Origin: Candidatus Solibacter sp.
GTDB lineage: Bacteria; Acidobacteriota; Terriglobia; Bryobacterales; Bryobacteraceae
Reading direction: 5' to 3'
Length of the DNA stretch: 11,049 nt
Assembly: GCA_017883355.1 (NCBI GenBank)
Contig: JADGNS010000064.1
Span: 1 to 11,049, forward strand
Shown here: positions 1 to 7,078 of the stretch, piece by piece
Position numbering within the stretch: position 1 is the first letter of the stretch
Layout of the letters: every line of letters begins with the position of its first letter
Position numbers and translations under genes: made by a program
The notes under the pieces: model-generated
The model's input: only the letters and a program-made list of their open reading frames with translations
Told to the model about the DNA's origin: nothing
The model's database searches: none

Positions 1-524
1 TCCTTCTTGTAATGCTCGGTGCGCTCCAGGACCAGGATGACATCGCTCTCCGACCCGGGCGTGAGATCCAGTTCGCCGCCGTACTGGCGGATGCGCGCGT
101 AGCGCTCCTTGCTCATCCCCTCCGGCATGATGACGGTGGCGGGGTAGCCTTTGAGGTGCGCAACGTAGGCCGCGCCGATTCCGAAGTTGCCGGTGGAGGG
201 AGCGATCACGGTATGCACGCCCGGAGAGATTTCGCCAGCGAGCTCGCCTTCCATCAGCGTCGTATAGGCGGGCCCGACCTTATGACTGCCCGACGGGAAA
301 TTGCGGCCCACCAACACGACGATGTTGGCCTGCACGCCGGTGAGTTCCCTGGGGAGCACGATGTGACGGATCCGCTGGCCGGGGCCGCGCCAGGTAATGT
401 TGAACAGGTTGATGGGGTCCAACTCATTGGCGGAGCCGGTCAGGGCCTGGTTGCGCACGGCGGCGGGCAGCAACTCGGGGTGCAGCATCTCGGCATAGGT
501 GGGGCCAGGTACGGTTGTTTTCAT
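1..524 (-). CDS. Fold-type II PLP-dependent enzyme (cysteine synthase/threonine dehydratase superfamily), 3' part cut by window edge
   Basis: The first 174 codons are present; the rest lies beyond the left edge. The protein looks like a soluble pyridoxal-phosphate enzyme of the fold-type II (tryptophan synthase beta) superfamily. Residues 78-82 read SGSHK, with Lys82 as the likely Schiff-base lysine. Residues 110-117 (STGNFGIG) match the Ser/Asn-Gly loop that binds the substrate carboxylate, followed by GYPATVIMPEGMSKER, the usual helix and strand of this fold. The ATG at 524 is chosen because AAGGAG (528-533) precedes it, though only 3 bases away; this site overlaps the ssnA stop, leaving an 8-base gap. 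In E. coli the comparable cluster carries ygeX (2,3-diaminopropionate ammonia-lyase), also fold-type II, but the lysine motif and N-terminal half do not resemble YgeX as I remember it. A role in the last, amino-acid-like step of purine breakdown is inference; the substrate is unknown. Confidence 0.85.
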   Translation of the reverse strand, partial: MKTTVPGPTYAEMLHPELLPAAVRNQALTGSANELDPINLFNITWRGPGQRIRHIVLPRELTGVQANIVVLVGRNFPSGSHKVGPAYTTLMEGELAGEISPGVHTVIAPSTGNFGIGAAYVAHLKGYPATVIMPEGMSKERYARIRQYGGELDLTPGSESDVILVLERTEHYKK

Positions 525-532
525 GGTCTCCT

Positions 533-1813
533 TCAGAATCTCTCCCACAGTGCCTTGGCGCAAGCCGCGGCTTTTTCGGCGATCTCGCGCTCGTCCAGGT
601 TGACGCAGCGCCCGTCGCGCAAGACCCAACGTCCGTTGACCATCAGCGAATGCACGGGCGCGTTGGAAACGCCGAACAGGAGATGGCCGGACAGGTTGGA
701 GCTATCGATCGGGGTGGGCGGCTGGTAATCCAGCAGGACGAAATCGGCGCGCGCGCCGGGAGCGATGCGTCCGATCGCGGTTCCCCAGATCTGTTTGACG
801 ATCTCGCGGTTGCCGGAGAACAACGCGGCATAGGCTTCCGCGCCGCCCTGGCGCGGATCGCGTGTGCGCACCTTCTGCAACTGAGTTGCAACTTTGAATT
901 CATCCCACATGCGCGGCGAGTAGCCGTCGGAGCCCAGTCCCACGCAGACTCCGCAGCGAAACAGCGCCGGCAGATTGGCGATACCGACCGCGTTGTTGCA
1001 ATTGGATTGCGGATTGTGGACCACGTTGACACGGTGCCGCGCGAGGGCCGCGCGCTCCGCCGCGGTGATGTGGATGCAGTGCGCGGCGAGCGCCTTTTCG
1101 TTCAGCACGCCCGCGTCGCAGAGGCGGCGGACGGCGGACGAGTCGCAACGGTCTTCGGCCACGTGGATATGGAACCCCGCGCCGAGCGACTGGTTGGCTT
1201 CCACGCAAGCGGCCAGGGTCGCGTCGCTCAGCGTGAAGGCCGCGTGCAGGCCGAACATGCCGCCCACCAGGGCGCCGGGGCGGACGCGCTCCAGAAACCG
1301 GACATTTTCGCGAATCCCGGCATGCGCGCCGCGCCGGCCAGAGCGGTCGCTGGTTTCGTAGCAGGTGGCGCCGCGCAGGCCGACCTGGTGAAACGCGCGC
1401 TCGATGGAATCGAGGCTGCCGGCGCAGGCATTGGGACTTGCGTGATGATCGATCACGGTGCCCACGCCGCAGTGGGCCGAATCGATCAGTCCGGTGAGCG
1501 CGCTGTAATAGACATCCTCCTGGTTCAGGGCGCGGTCCAGACGCCACCAGAGCTTCTTCAGAATCGCCGGGAAGTCGGGCGGCGGGGGGCCGGGCAGGTG
1601 CATGCCGCGGGCCAGCGTGCTGTAGAGGTGGGTGTGGCAGTTGATCAGCGCGGGCATCAGCAAGCGGCCCTGGAGATCCACGGCGTGCGCGTCGAGCGCG
1701 CGTCCGCCGCGCACGCACCCGATGGCGCCGTCCGCGAGCACTTCCACGCTGCCCGAATCGAGTACGCGATTGGTTTCGTCGAAGGTGAGGATGCGCGCGT
1801 TGGTGAGGATCAT
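533..1813 (-). CDS. ssnA: SsnA-type amidohydrolase (purine/aminohydrolase family)
   Basis: A 426-residue cytosolic metal-dependent aminohydrolase of the amidohydrolase superfamily (guanine deaminase/atrazine chlorohydrolase branch), close in length to E. coli SsnA (about 440). It opens with the usual small beta-sandwich, then the metal site: His60 and His62 (CHTHLY), His217 in HIHVAE with Glu220, His245 (AAHCIH) and Asp296 (GLGSDGYSP). All expected ligands are present, so the enzyme should be active. The C-terminal GxxxRIAPGARADFVLLDY is the typical return to the beta-sandwich. The ATG at 1813 shares ATGA with the carbamate kinase stop and lacks its own Shine-Dalgarno sequence, so translation is probably coupled; the reading frame stays open upstream but that part is antisense-like spill into the kinase gene. 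SsnA genes co-occur with ygfK, ygeY, ygeW and xdh. The exact substrate (an oxopurine or a ring-opened ureido compound) cannot be read from the sequence. Confidence 0.93.
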   Translation of the reverse strand: MILTNARILTFDETNRVLDSGSVEVLADGAIGCVRGGRALDAHAVDLQGRLLMPALINCHTHLYSTLARGMHLPGPPPPDFPAILKKLWWRLDRALNQEDVYYSALTGLIDSAHCGVGTVIDHHASPNACAGSLDSIERAFHQVGLRGATCYETSDRSGRRGAHAGIRENVRFLERVRPGALVGGMFGLHAAFTLSDATLAACVEANQSLGAGFHIHVAEDRCDSSAVRRLCDAGVLNEKALAAHCIHITAAERAALARHRVNVVHNPQSNCNNAVGIANLPALFRCGVCVGLGSDGYSPRMWDEFKVATQLQKVRTRDPRQGGAEAYAALFSGNREIVKQIWGTAIGRIAPGARADFVLLDYQPPTPIDSSNLSGHLLFGVSNAPVHSLMVNGRWVLRDGRCVNLDEREIAEKAAACAKALWERF

Positions 1814-2754
1814 GACGCCACGATGTGGGTGCCTCTCTCGCCACGGATGGCGGGCGCCACGTGCTCCGTGCAGGTGATGATGCACTCCTGGCCGCCGCCT
1901 TCCACGAATTCGATGGCGGCTTCCATCTTGGGACCCATGGACCCGGCGGGGAATTCGCCGGCGGCCAGCCAGGCGCGCGCCTGCGCCACGGTAATGGTAT
2001 CCAGCCACTGTTGATCGGGGTGGCCGAAGCGGATGGCGGCGCGGTCCACGCTGGTGACGATGATCAACTTCTGCGCGTGCAGATCTCGCGCCAGCAGGCT
2101 GGATGCGCGATCCTTGTCCACCACTCCTTCGACGCCCACCAGGCGGTCGCCTTCCCAGGCCACGGGTATGCCTCCGCCGCCGCAGGCGATCACCACGACG
2201 CCCGCTTGCAGCAGGCACGCGATGGCCTCCTTTTCCATGATGCGCAGCGGACGGGGCGACGCCACCACGCGGCGCCATTGCCGGGGAGCGACTTCGATGA
2301 GGTCCCAGTGCGGCCGGTCGCGCCGCACTTCCTGCATTTCGGCGGTGGTGTAAAAGCGCCCGATGGGTTTGGTGGGGTGGACCATATCGGGATCGCCCTC
2401 GCTGACCAATACCTGCGTGATGACGGTGGCCGCGGTACGGTGGATGCGCTCGCGGCGGAACAACTCGAAGGCGATCCGCTGGATCATGTACCCCATGCCG
2501 CCTTGCGAATCGGACACGCAGGTGTCGAGGGGCAGCCTCGGGACACGCCGCTCGCCTTCTTCGGAGCGGATGAGGATGTTGCCGATCTGCGGTCCGTTGC
2601 CGTGGGTGATGACGATTCTGGCGCCGCTCTGGAAAACGGGAATCAGGTGGCCCAGGGTTTCGGCGGTGTGCTCGAACTGCTGGGGAATCGTCCCCGGCTC
2701 GCCGGGCCGCGTGATGGCATTGCCGCCTAGGGCGATGACCAGAGTCTCAGTCAT
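1810..2754 (-). CDS. arcC: Carbamate kinase (ArcC/YqeA type)
   Basis: A 314-residue cytosolic carbamate kinase of the amino-acid kinase family, the normal full length. It catalyses carbamoyl phosphate + ADP to carbamate + ATP, with carbamate decaying to CO2 and ammonia. Visible motifs are VIALGGNAI at the N-terminus, THGNGPQIG (50-58), CGGGGIPV (191-198), VVDKD (211-215) and GSMGPKMEAAI (271-281), covering the nucleotide and carbamoyl phosphate sites. The ATG at 2754 is preferred: GGAGG (2765-2769) lies 10 bases ahead. The GTG at 2763 is in frame but sits almost on that ribosome site. The gene starts 16 bases after ygeW and ends in a 4-base ATGA overlap with ssnA. Next to a carbamoyltransferase, its likely job is to harvest ATP from carbamoyl phosphate released during purine/ureide breakdown, as yqeA is thought to do in E. 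coli. Whether it instead serves arginine fermentation cannot be excluded, but no arginine deiminase gene is seen here. Confidence 0.95.
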   Translation of the reverse strand: MTETLVIALGGNAITRPGEPGTIPQQFEHTAETLGHLIPVFQSGARIVITHGNGPQIGNILIRSEEGERRVPRLPLDTCVSDSQGGMGYMIQRIAFELFRRERIHRTAATVITQVLVSEGDPDMVHPTKPIGRFYTTAEMQEVRRDRPHWDLIEVAPRQWRRVVASPRPLRIMEKEAIACLLQAGVVVIACGGGGIPVAWEGDRLVGVEGVVDKDRASSLLARDLHAQKLIIVTSVDRAAIRFGHPDQQWLDTITVAQARAWLAAGEFPAGSMGPKMEAAIEFVEGGGQECIITCTEHVAPAIRGERGTHIVAS

Positions 2755-2764
2755 GGAAGCCACC

Positions 2765-2769
2765 CCTCC
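2765..2769 (-). promoter_or_regulatory. Ribosome binding site of the carbamate kinase gene
   Basis: The minus strand reads GGAGG here, inside a longer purine run that overlaps the end of ygeW. It is 10 bases ahead of the ATG at 2754 but only 1 base from the in-frame GTG at 2763. It therefore supports the ATG as the true start. Confidence 0.65.
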
Positions 2770-2770
2770 C

Positions 2771-3814
2771 TCACGGTCGGGGCTCGGATTGGAGCGCGTA
2801 TTCGATTTCCAGGTCCGCCATGGTGAGGGCCATGATCGCTTTCGCGGTGTGCAGGCGATTCTCGGCTTCCTGGTAGACTACCGAGTTCGGGCCGTCGATG
2901 ACTTCGTCGGTCACCTCATTGCCACGGTCGGCGGGCAGCGGGTGCATGTAGAGCACGTCCGGCTTGGCCAACTGCATCCGTTCGCGATTGCAGATCCAGT
3001 TTGTGTACTGTTTGGCGATGCGCAGCGACTCGGCCGGATTGCTTCCCATGGTGTCGAGGCAGCCCCAGCTTTTGGGGATCACCACGTCGGCATCGCGGAA
3101 AGCCTCGTCCATGTTGTCCACCACGCGGAACTGCCCGCCGCCGCGGCGCGCGTTTTCTTCGGCTGCCTGCATGGTCTCGGGCATCAGGTTGTATTCGGGC
3201 GGATGCGCCAGCACGACGTCCATGCCGAAGCGCGGCATCAGCATGATGAGCCCCTGCGGCACGGAAAGCGGTTTGGCATAGCTGGGAGCGTAGGCCCAAC
3301 TGACGGCGATCTTGAGGCCGCGCAGATTGCGGCCGCGCTGCTCCCGGATGGTCATCAGGTCGGCCAGCGTCTGGCAGGGATGGTCCACATCGCACTGCAT
3401 GTTGATCACCGGCGCGTCCGCCCATTTGGCGACTTCGCGCATGTAGGCGTTGCCCTCGCCGGGGACCAGGTCGTGGCGGATCGCGATGGCGTGGCCGTAG
3501 CTGGAGAGGATGATGCCGGTATCCTTGGGACTCTCGCCGTGGGAAACCTGCATGACGTCGGCGGTCAGAAAATGCGCGTGGCCGCCGAGTTGGGTCATGC
3601 CCGCTTCGAACGAATTCCGCGTGCGCGTGGACTTGTCGAAGAACATCAGGAAGATGGTCTGATCGGCCAGGTAGCGGTGCGGCACGCGCCCCTTGAACTT
3701 GCGCTTGAGGTCGGCGGCGACGTCAAGGAGGATGTCCAGTTCCGCTTCGGTCCATTCCTGGGTGGTGATCCAGTCTCTTCCTTTGAAGAGGGCTTTCTTC
3801 GTTTCACTATTCAC
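2771..3814 (-). CDS. ygeW: YgeW-type knotted carbamoyltransferase
   Basis: A 347-residue cytosolic transcarbamoylase of the aspartate/ornithine carbamoyltransferase superfamily. The carbamoyl phosphate site is STRTR (62-66), with HPCQ at 145-148 and the second-domain loop HPLPADR at 291-297; SFEAGMTQLGGHA follows STRTR as in YgeW. The GTG start at 3814 is chosen because AGGAG (3822-3826) stands 7 bases ahead and the GTG overlaps the ygfK stop as GTGA. The open frame continues upstream to 4327, but that stretch lies inside ygfK. E. coli YgeW is about 396 residues as I recall, so this copy may be some 50 residues shorter. The true substrate of YgeW is unsettled; in this context it most likely takes carbamoyl from a ureido intermediate of purine degradation to phosphate, feeding the carbamate kinase downstream. 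Ornithine carbamoyltransferase proper is less likely given HPLPADR and the neighbours. Confidence 0.93.
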   Translation of the reverse strand: MNSETKKALFKGRDWITTQEWTEAELDILLDVAADLKRKFKGRVPHRYLADQTIFLMFFDKSTRTRNSFEAGMTQLGGHAHFLTADVMQVSHGESPKDTGIILSSYGHAIAIRHDLVPGEGNAYMREVAKWADAPVINMQCDVDHPCQTLADLMTIREQRGRNLRGLKIAVSWAYAPSYAKPLSVPQGLIMLMPRFGMDVVLAHPPEYNLMPETMQAAEENARRGGGQFRVVDNMDEAFRDADVVIPKSWGCLDTMGSNPAESLRIAKQYTNWICNRERMQLAKPDVLYMHPLPADRGNEVTDEVIDGPNSVVYQEAENRLHTAKAIMALTMADLEIEYALQSEPRP

Positions 3815-5853
3815 GCGTGTTCTCCTGAAAGACCGGCCACGTTGGCGAAGTGAACGTGGCGCGGATCGCCGATGGATTCCATCAGCAGTTTGAGCTTGAG
3901 ATACGGCAGCATGTCGAAGGTGGACGATGCGGGTCCGGCGCCATCGGTGGGTTGCCACGCCAGGACCTGGTTGTCGCTGAGACGAATCTCCACGGCGGCA
4001 CCCGTCTGGTGAAACCAGGCCCGGTCGGCCGCGGCATCCACATTCAGCAAATACCGCTGGTGCGCCAGGGTGCCGTGAATCGTGCGGGCGTCCCAATCGA
4101 TATAGAACCCGTTGGCGCCGGCATCGGCTTCGTAGGTCTCGCGGCTGCCGAAAAAGCGCGGCTTCTCCACTTGCGGGCCGCCATCCTCGGGACAGAAAAT
4201 GTCGCAGTTGCCGCAATCGTTGCAGGCATCGGCGAAGTTGGCCAACTGGTGCGCCTTCATGACGCGCAGGACGCCGCCCGGAATGCGGCGGACGGCGAGG
4301 AAATCCGAGCTTTGCCCGGATGGACAAGGCAGAGCCTTATCCCACTCGGGCAGCAGTTCGAAGTTATCGTACTCGATGGTTGCCGGGCGCGTCTCGTAGG
4401 CGAAGTTGGCGTCGTTGGGACAGACCGGCACGCATTTGTCGCAGTTGATGCAGTCGTAGAGCCAGAGCTTGGAGCCGATTTTGCGCGGCACTCCCTTGTT
4501 GCGCTCCCACGCGTAGCGCGGATTGGCCGTGGCTTCGGCCACCAGAATGGGTGTGTTGAGCCAGCCGGCGGCATTCACGTCGCCCGCGGCGGCTTGCGCC
4601 TGACCGCGATAGTTCAGGACGAAATCGGCGATGGTCGAGACGCCCAGGCGCTGCATCTCGGCTCCCAGGTTATTCAGATAGCGGCTCAGCCGGGCGTAGC
4701 CGCCGGGGCGCAGGAGATCGGTGCAAGTGGTCACCGGGACGAAATTCATGGCTACGGCGGCGGCCACATTGTGCGCGTCCAGTCCGCCGGAGAAGGAAAG
4801 CGGAATCGGTTGCAGCATGCGTGCGCGGAACTTCTGGACGAGGTTCATGGCCAGCACGTGCAAGGGCGCGCCCGAGAGGTACATCGTCTCGTCGCCGAAT
4901 ACCTGCTTGTGGTTCTTGACTACCAGCGTGTTGGTGAACTTCAGCGAGAGGCTTCTGCCGTGCTTGCGCGCCACGCGCTGGAGGCGCGGAATCAGGTCCA
5001 GGGCCTCATCGAATTGCAGGTCGTTGTCGAAGGCCGGCGGATGCAGTTGGATCTCGCGATAGCCCAGGACGTCGTGGAGGAGGCGCGCGACTTCTTCGGT
5101 GCCGAGCAGGGTGGGATTGAGTTTGATGCAGACGTGGCAGCCCATTTCCACCAGCAGGAAAGTCACGATGCCCTCGATTTCCCTGGCGGGACAGCCGTGG
5201 AAGGTGGACAGGCTGATGGTGTCGCTGATGCAGGTGGGGAAGGGAAGATCGCGATAGCGCTGGAACTCGCCGGTGAGAGTGGAGCGCAGCTCTTCGATCA
5301 GCGGAGCGGCGTTGCGCATGGAGGCGATCCAGGAGCGGACGCGCGGGGAGCGGATGCCTTCGAGGTTGTAGCCTACGCTCATGTCGAAGACGGTGTCGGA
5401 TGTCCCCTCCCCGCAGAGACGCGGAGACGCGGAGGAATCGCAGAGAAAACGATTGAGGATCTCCAGGAGCATCGATGCCTTGACGTACTCGCGCGCCGAT
5501 TGCTCCAACTTGAGTTCCTGGGACCATTCGACGTTGTAGCCCACGTTGGCCACGTCGATGCAGGGGCGGGGAATTTTCAGCTCGTCCAGAATCTGCACCG
5601 TCTTGAGCTCGATGATGCGCGCGCCGGCGAGCCAGCAGAGCGCAATGTTCTGGGCCAGTTGTCCGTGCGGTCCGGCGGCGGGGCCAAGCGGCGTGGCGGC
5701 GCGATGGCCGTGAAATTCCACCGACAGGTCGAGGCCAGGGATGCCGCGGAAGAACTTGTCCTTCGGCAGATCGAAGATCTTGCCTTCGCGTGAGTACTCG
5801 AGAAAGGCGCGCCGCAACAAGAGCGGGAGCGGAATCGGAACCAGTTCAGCCAT
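3811..5853 (-). CDS. ygfK: YgfK-like flavin/iron-sulfur oxidoreductase, short form without GltD-like domain
   Basis: A 680-residue soluble protein. The N-terminal part (about 1-440) is a dihydroorotate dehydrogenase-like flavin barrel with TPLGPAAGPHGQLAQNI, MSVGYNLEGI, STFHGCPAREIEGI, KLNPTLLG, KFTNTLVV and FSGG segments. It is followed by two 4Fe-4S motifs: Cys468/471/474/478 (CINCDKCVPVCP) and Cys544/547/550/554 (CNDCGNCDIFCP). E. coli YgfK is about 1,030 residues because a GltD-like FAD/NAD(P)H domain sits between barrel and Fe-S region; here the barrel runs almost straight into the clusters. Another oddity is an in-frame repeat-like insert at about residues 136-149. The ATG at 5853 overlaps the ygeY stop by 8 bases (ATGGCTGA); an upstream in-frame ATG at 5913 is rejected as it lies deep in ygeY. 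The family name 'putative selenate reductase subunit' is historical. A redox role on purine intermediates is inferred from the operon and from genetic links of YgfK to anaerobic urate use. Confidence 0.9.
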   Translation of the reverse strand: MAELVPIPLPLLLRRAFLEYSREGKIFDLPKDKFFRGIPGLDLSVEFHGHRAATPLGPAAGPHGQLAQNIALCWLAGARIIELKTVQILDELKIPRPCIDVANVGYNVEWSQELKLEQSAREYVKASMLLEILNRFLCDSSASPRLCGEGTSDTVFDMSVGYNLEGIRSPRVRSWIASMRNAAPLIEELRSTLTGEFQRYRDLPFPTCISDTISLSTFHGCPAREIEGIVTFLLVEMGCHVCIKLNPTLLGTEEVARLLHDVLGYREIQLHPPAFDNDLQFDEALDLIPRLQRVARKHGRSLSLKFTNTLVVKNHKQVFGDETMYLSGAPLHVLAMNLVQKFRARMLQPIPLSFSGGLDAHNVAAAVAMNFVPVTTCTDLLRPGGYARLSRYLNNLGAEMQRLGVSTIADFVLNYRGQAQAAAGDVNAAGWLNTPILVAEATANPRYAWERNKGVPRKIGSKLWLYDCINCDKCVPVCPNDANFAYETRPATIEYDNFELLPEWDKALPCPSGQSSDFLAVRRIPGGVLRVMKAHQLANFADACNDCGNCDIFCPEDGGPQVEKPRFFGSRETYEADAGANGFYIDWDARTIHGTLAHQRYLLNVDAAADRAWFHQTGAAVEIRLSDNQVLAWQPTDGAGPASSTFDMLPYLKLKLLMESIGDPRHVHFANVAGLSGEHA
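3822..3826 (-). promoter_or_regulatory. Ribosome binding site deciding the GTG start of ygeW
   Basis: AGGAG on the minus strand, inside the last codons of ygfK and 7 bases ahead of the GTG at 3814. It is one of the clearest Shine-Dalgarno sites in the operon. It fixes the start of ygeW, whose reading frame otherwise runs 171 codons further upstream. Confidence 0.75.
5411..5449. repeat. Dispersed-repeat-like GAGACGCG tract inside ygfK
   Basis: Two full tandem copies of the 8-bp unit GAGACGCG (5416-5423 and 5424-5431) plus a partial GAG, framed by CCGCA on the left and GAATCGCAGAGAAAAC on the right. Such CGCAGAGACGCGGAG tracts are, from memory, a common dispersed repeat between genes of many environmental bacteria. 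Here the tract lies within the ygfK frame and encodes residues of about 136-149 (around CDSSASPRLCGEG) without a stop or frameshift. Confidence 0.6.
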
Positions 5854-7078
5854 TGCCGTGCTTCGCTGTCGCAGTATAGATGAGCGGAAACGCCGCGTAC
5901 CATTGAGCGGCATCCACCAGGTGGCGAATGGGCACGCGCTCGATCACAGAATGCGCCACTTCCTCTTCGCCGGGACCGAAGCCGATGGTGGGCACGCCCA
6001 TCAGGCCCATCGACGCCACGCCGTTGGTGCTGAAGGTCCACTTGTCCACGACCGGTTCTTTGTCCCAAAGGCCGCGGAAGGTGGCGATGGCCGCCTGCGC
6101 CAGCGGGTCCGATTCCTGGAGCACCCAGGTGGGATAGTATTTCTCCATCGGGTAGCGCAGGCCGGTGTAGCTGGGCACGTCGTAAGTGAGGATTTCGATC
6201 TCGGCGTTTTCGGCGCCGGGCAGGGCGCGGACTTCGGCGACGGCGCTTTCTTTGGTCTCGCCCGCGGTGAGGCGGCGATCGAGATGAATCGAGCACGCGC
6301 CCGGCACGGCGCACAGCGAAGGCGAGAGCGAGCGAACCTCGGTCACCGCGATGGTGCCTCTGCCGAGGAACGCGTCGTCCTTGAGCCGCGTGTTCAGTTG
6401 CTCGACTTCGGCGATGATGCGGCCCATTTTGTAGATCGGGTTATCGCCGCGCTCGGGCGCGCTGGCGTGACAGGATTTGCCGCGCAGGTGAACTTCAATC
6501 TCCATGCGGCCGCGATGCCCGCGGTAGATGCCGAGCTTGCTGGGTTCGGTGATGACCACGCAATCGGGGCGAATGCCGTCTTCCTTCAGAATATAGAGCC
6601 AGCACAGGCCGTCGCAATCTTCCTCCTGCACCGAGCCCACCACCCAGAGCGTGTAGTCGCCGAGCAGGCCGAGTTGCTTGATGAGCTTGCCGGCATACAC
6701 CATGCTGGCCATGCCGGCGCGCTGGTCGCAGGCGCCGCGCCCGAAAACGTAGCCGTCTTCCACCTTGCCCTGGTAGGGATCCCAGGCCCATTCCTTGGGA
6801 TCGCCCACGCCCACGGTGTCGGTGTGGGAGTCCATCATGATGATGGTTTTGCCCGAGCCGATGCGGCCCAGGATGTTGCCCATGGGGTCGATGCGCACTT
6901 CGTCAAAACCGACCTTCTCCATTTCCTGGCGGATGCGGGCCACCACCGGACCCTCGTGGCCGCTCTCGGCGGGGATAGCGACGAGGTCGCGCAGAAAGCG
7001 CACGATCTCGCCTTCGTAAGACTGCGCCAACTCGGCCAGGCGATGGCGGTTCGGGATTTCAAGCGGGGGTGCGGTCAT
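5846..7078 (-). CDS. ygeY: YgeY family M20 metallohydrolase
   Basis: A 410-residue cytosolic zinc hydrolase of the M20 peptidase/deacylase family (ArgE, DapE, carboxypeptidase G2 relatives), about the length of E. coli YgeY. The di-metal site is complete: His85 and Asp87 (SHTDTVG), Asp118 (GRGACDQRAG), Glu152 and Glu153 (QEEDCDG, catalytic base and ligand), Glu178 (TEPS) and His376 near the C-terminus (VAHSVIE). A lid/dimerisation domain lies between about 190 and 310. The ATG at 7078 overlaps the xdhA stop as ATGA, and the gene ends in an 8-base overlap with ygfK. The family is annotated as a selenium-metabolism-linked hydrolase only because of its neighbours. Hydrolysis of an amide or ureido bond in a ring-opened purine product is the likely role by context; the substrate is not readable from the sequence. 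Peptidase activity cannot be excluded. Confidence 0.93.
   Translation of the reverse strand: MTAPPLEIPNRHRLAELAQSYEGEIVRFLRDLVAIPAESGHEGPVVARIRQEMEKVGFDEVRIDPMGNILGRIGSGKTIIMMDSHTDTVGVGDPKEWAWDPYQGKVEDGYVFGRGACDQRAGMASMVYAGKLIKQLGLLGDYTLWVVGSVQEEDCDGLCWLYILKEDGIRPDCVVITEPSKLGIYRGHRGRMEIEVHLRGKSCHASAPERGDNPIYKMGRIIAEVEQLNTRLKDDAFLGRGTIAVTEVRSLSPSLCAVPGACSIHLDRRLTAGETKESAVAEVRALPGAENAEIEILTYDVPSYTGLRYPMEKYYPTWVLQESDPLAQAAIATFRGLWDKEPVVDKWTFSTNGVASMGLMGVPTIGFGPGEEEVAHSVIERVPIRHLVDAAQWYAAFPLIYTATAKHGNG

Noticed and set aside
1814..2278. Upstream extension of the ssnA reading frame into the carbamate kinase gene
   Set aside because: The extra 155 residues are arginine- and glycine-rich and unlike amidohydrolases. 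The ATG at 1813 gives the normal family start and a 4-base overlap.
1..2730. Plus-strand open frames opposite the PLP enzyme, ssnA and the carbamate kinase (12-728, 515-2014, 1825-2730)
   Set aside because: They are antisense shadows with low-complexity composition and no recognisable domains. The minus strand carries clear catalytic motifs throughout.
3815..4327. Upstream extension of the ygeW frame, as a possible fusion
   Set aside because: It lies fully inside ygfK in another frame and has no family motif. AGGAG plus GTG at 3814 is a clear start.
5411..5449. GAGACGCG repeats as a CRISPR or minisatellite array
   Set aside because: There are only about two and a half 8-bp units with no spacers, all within a coding frame.
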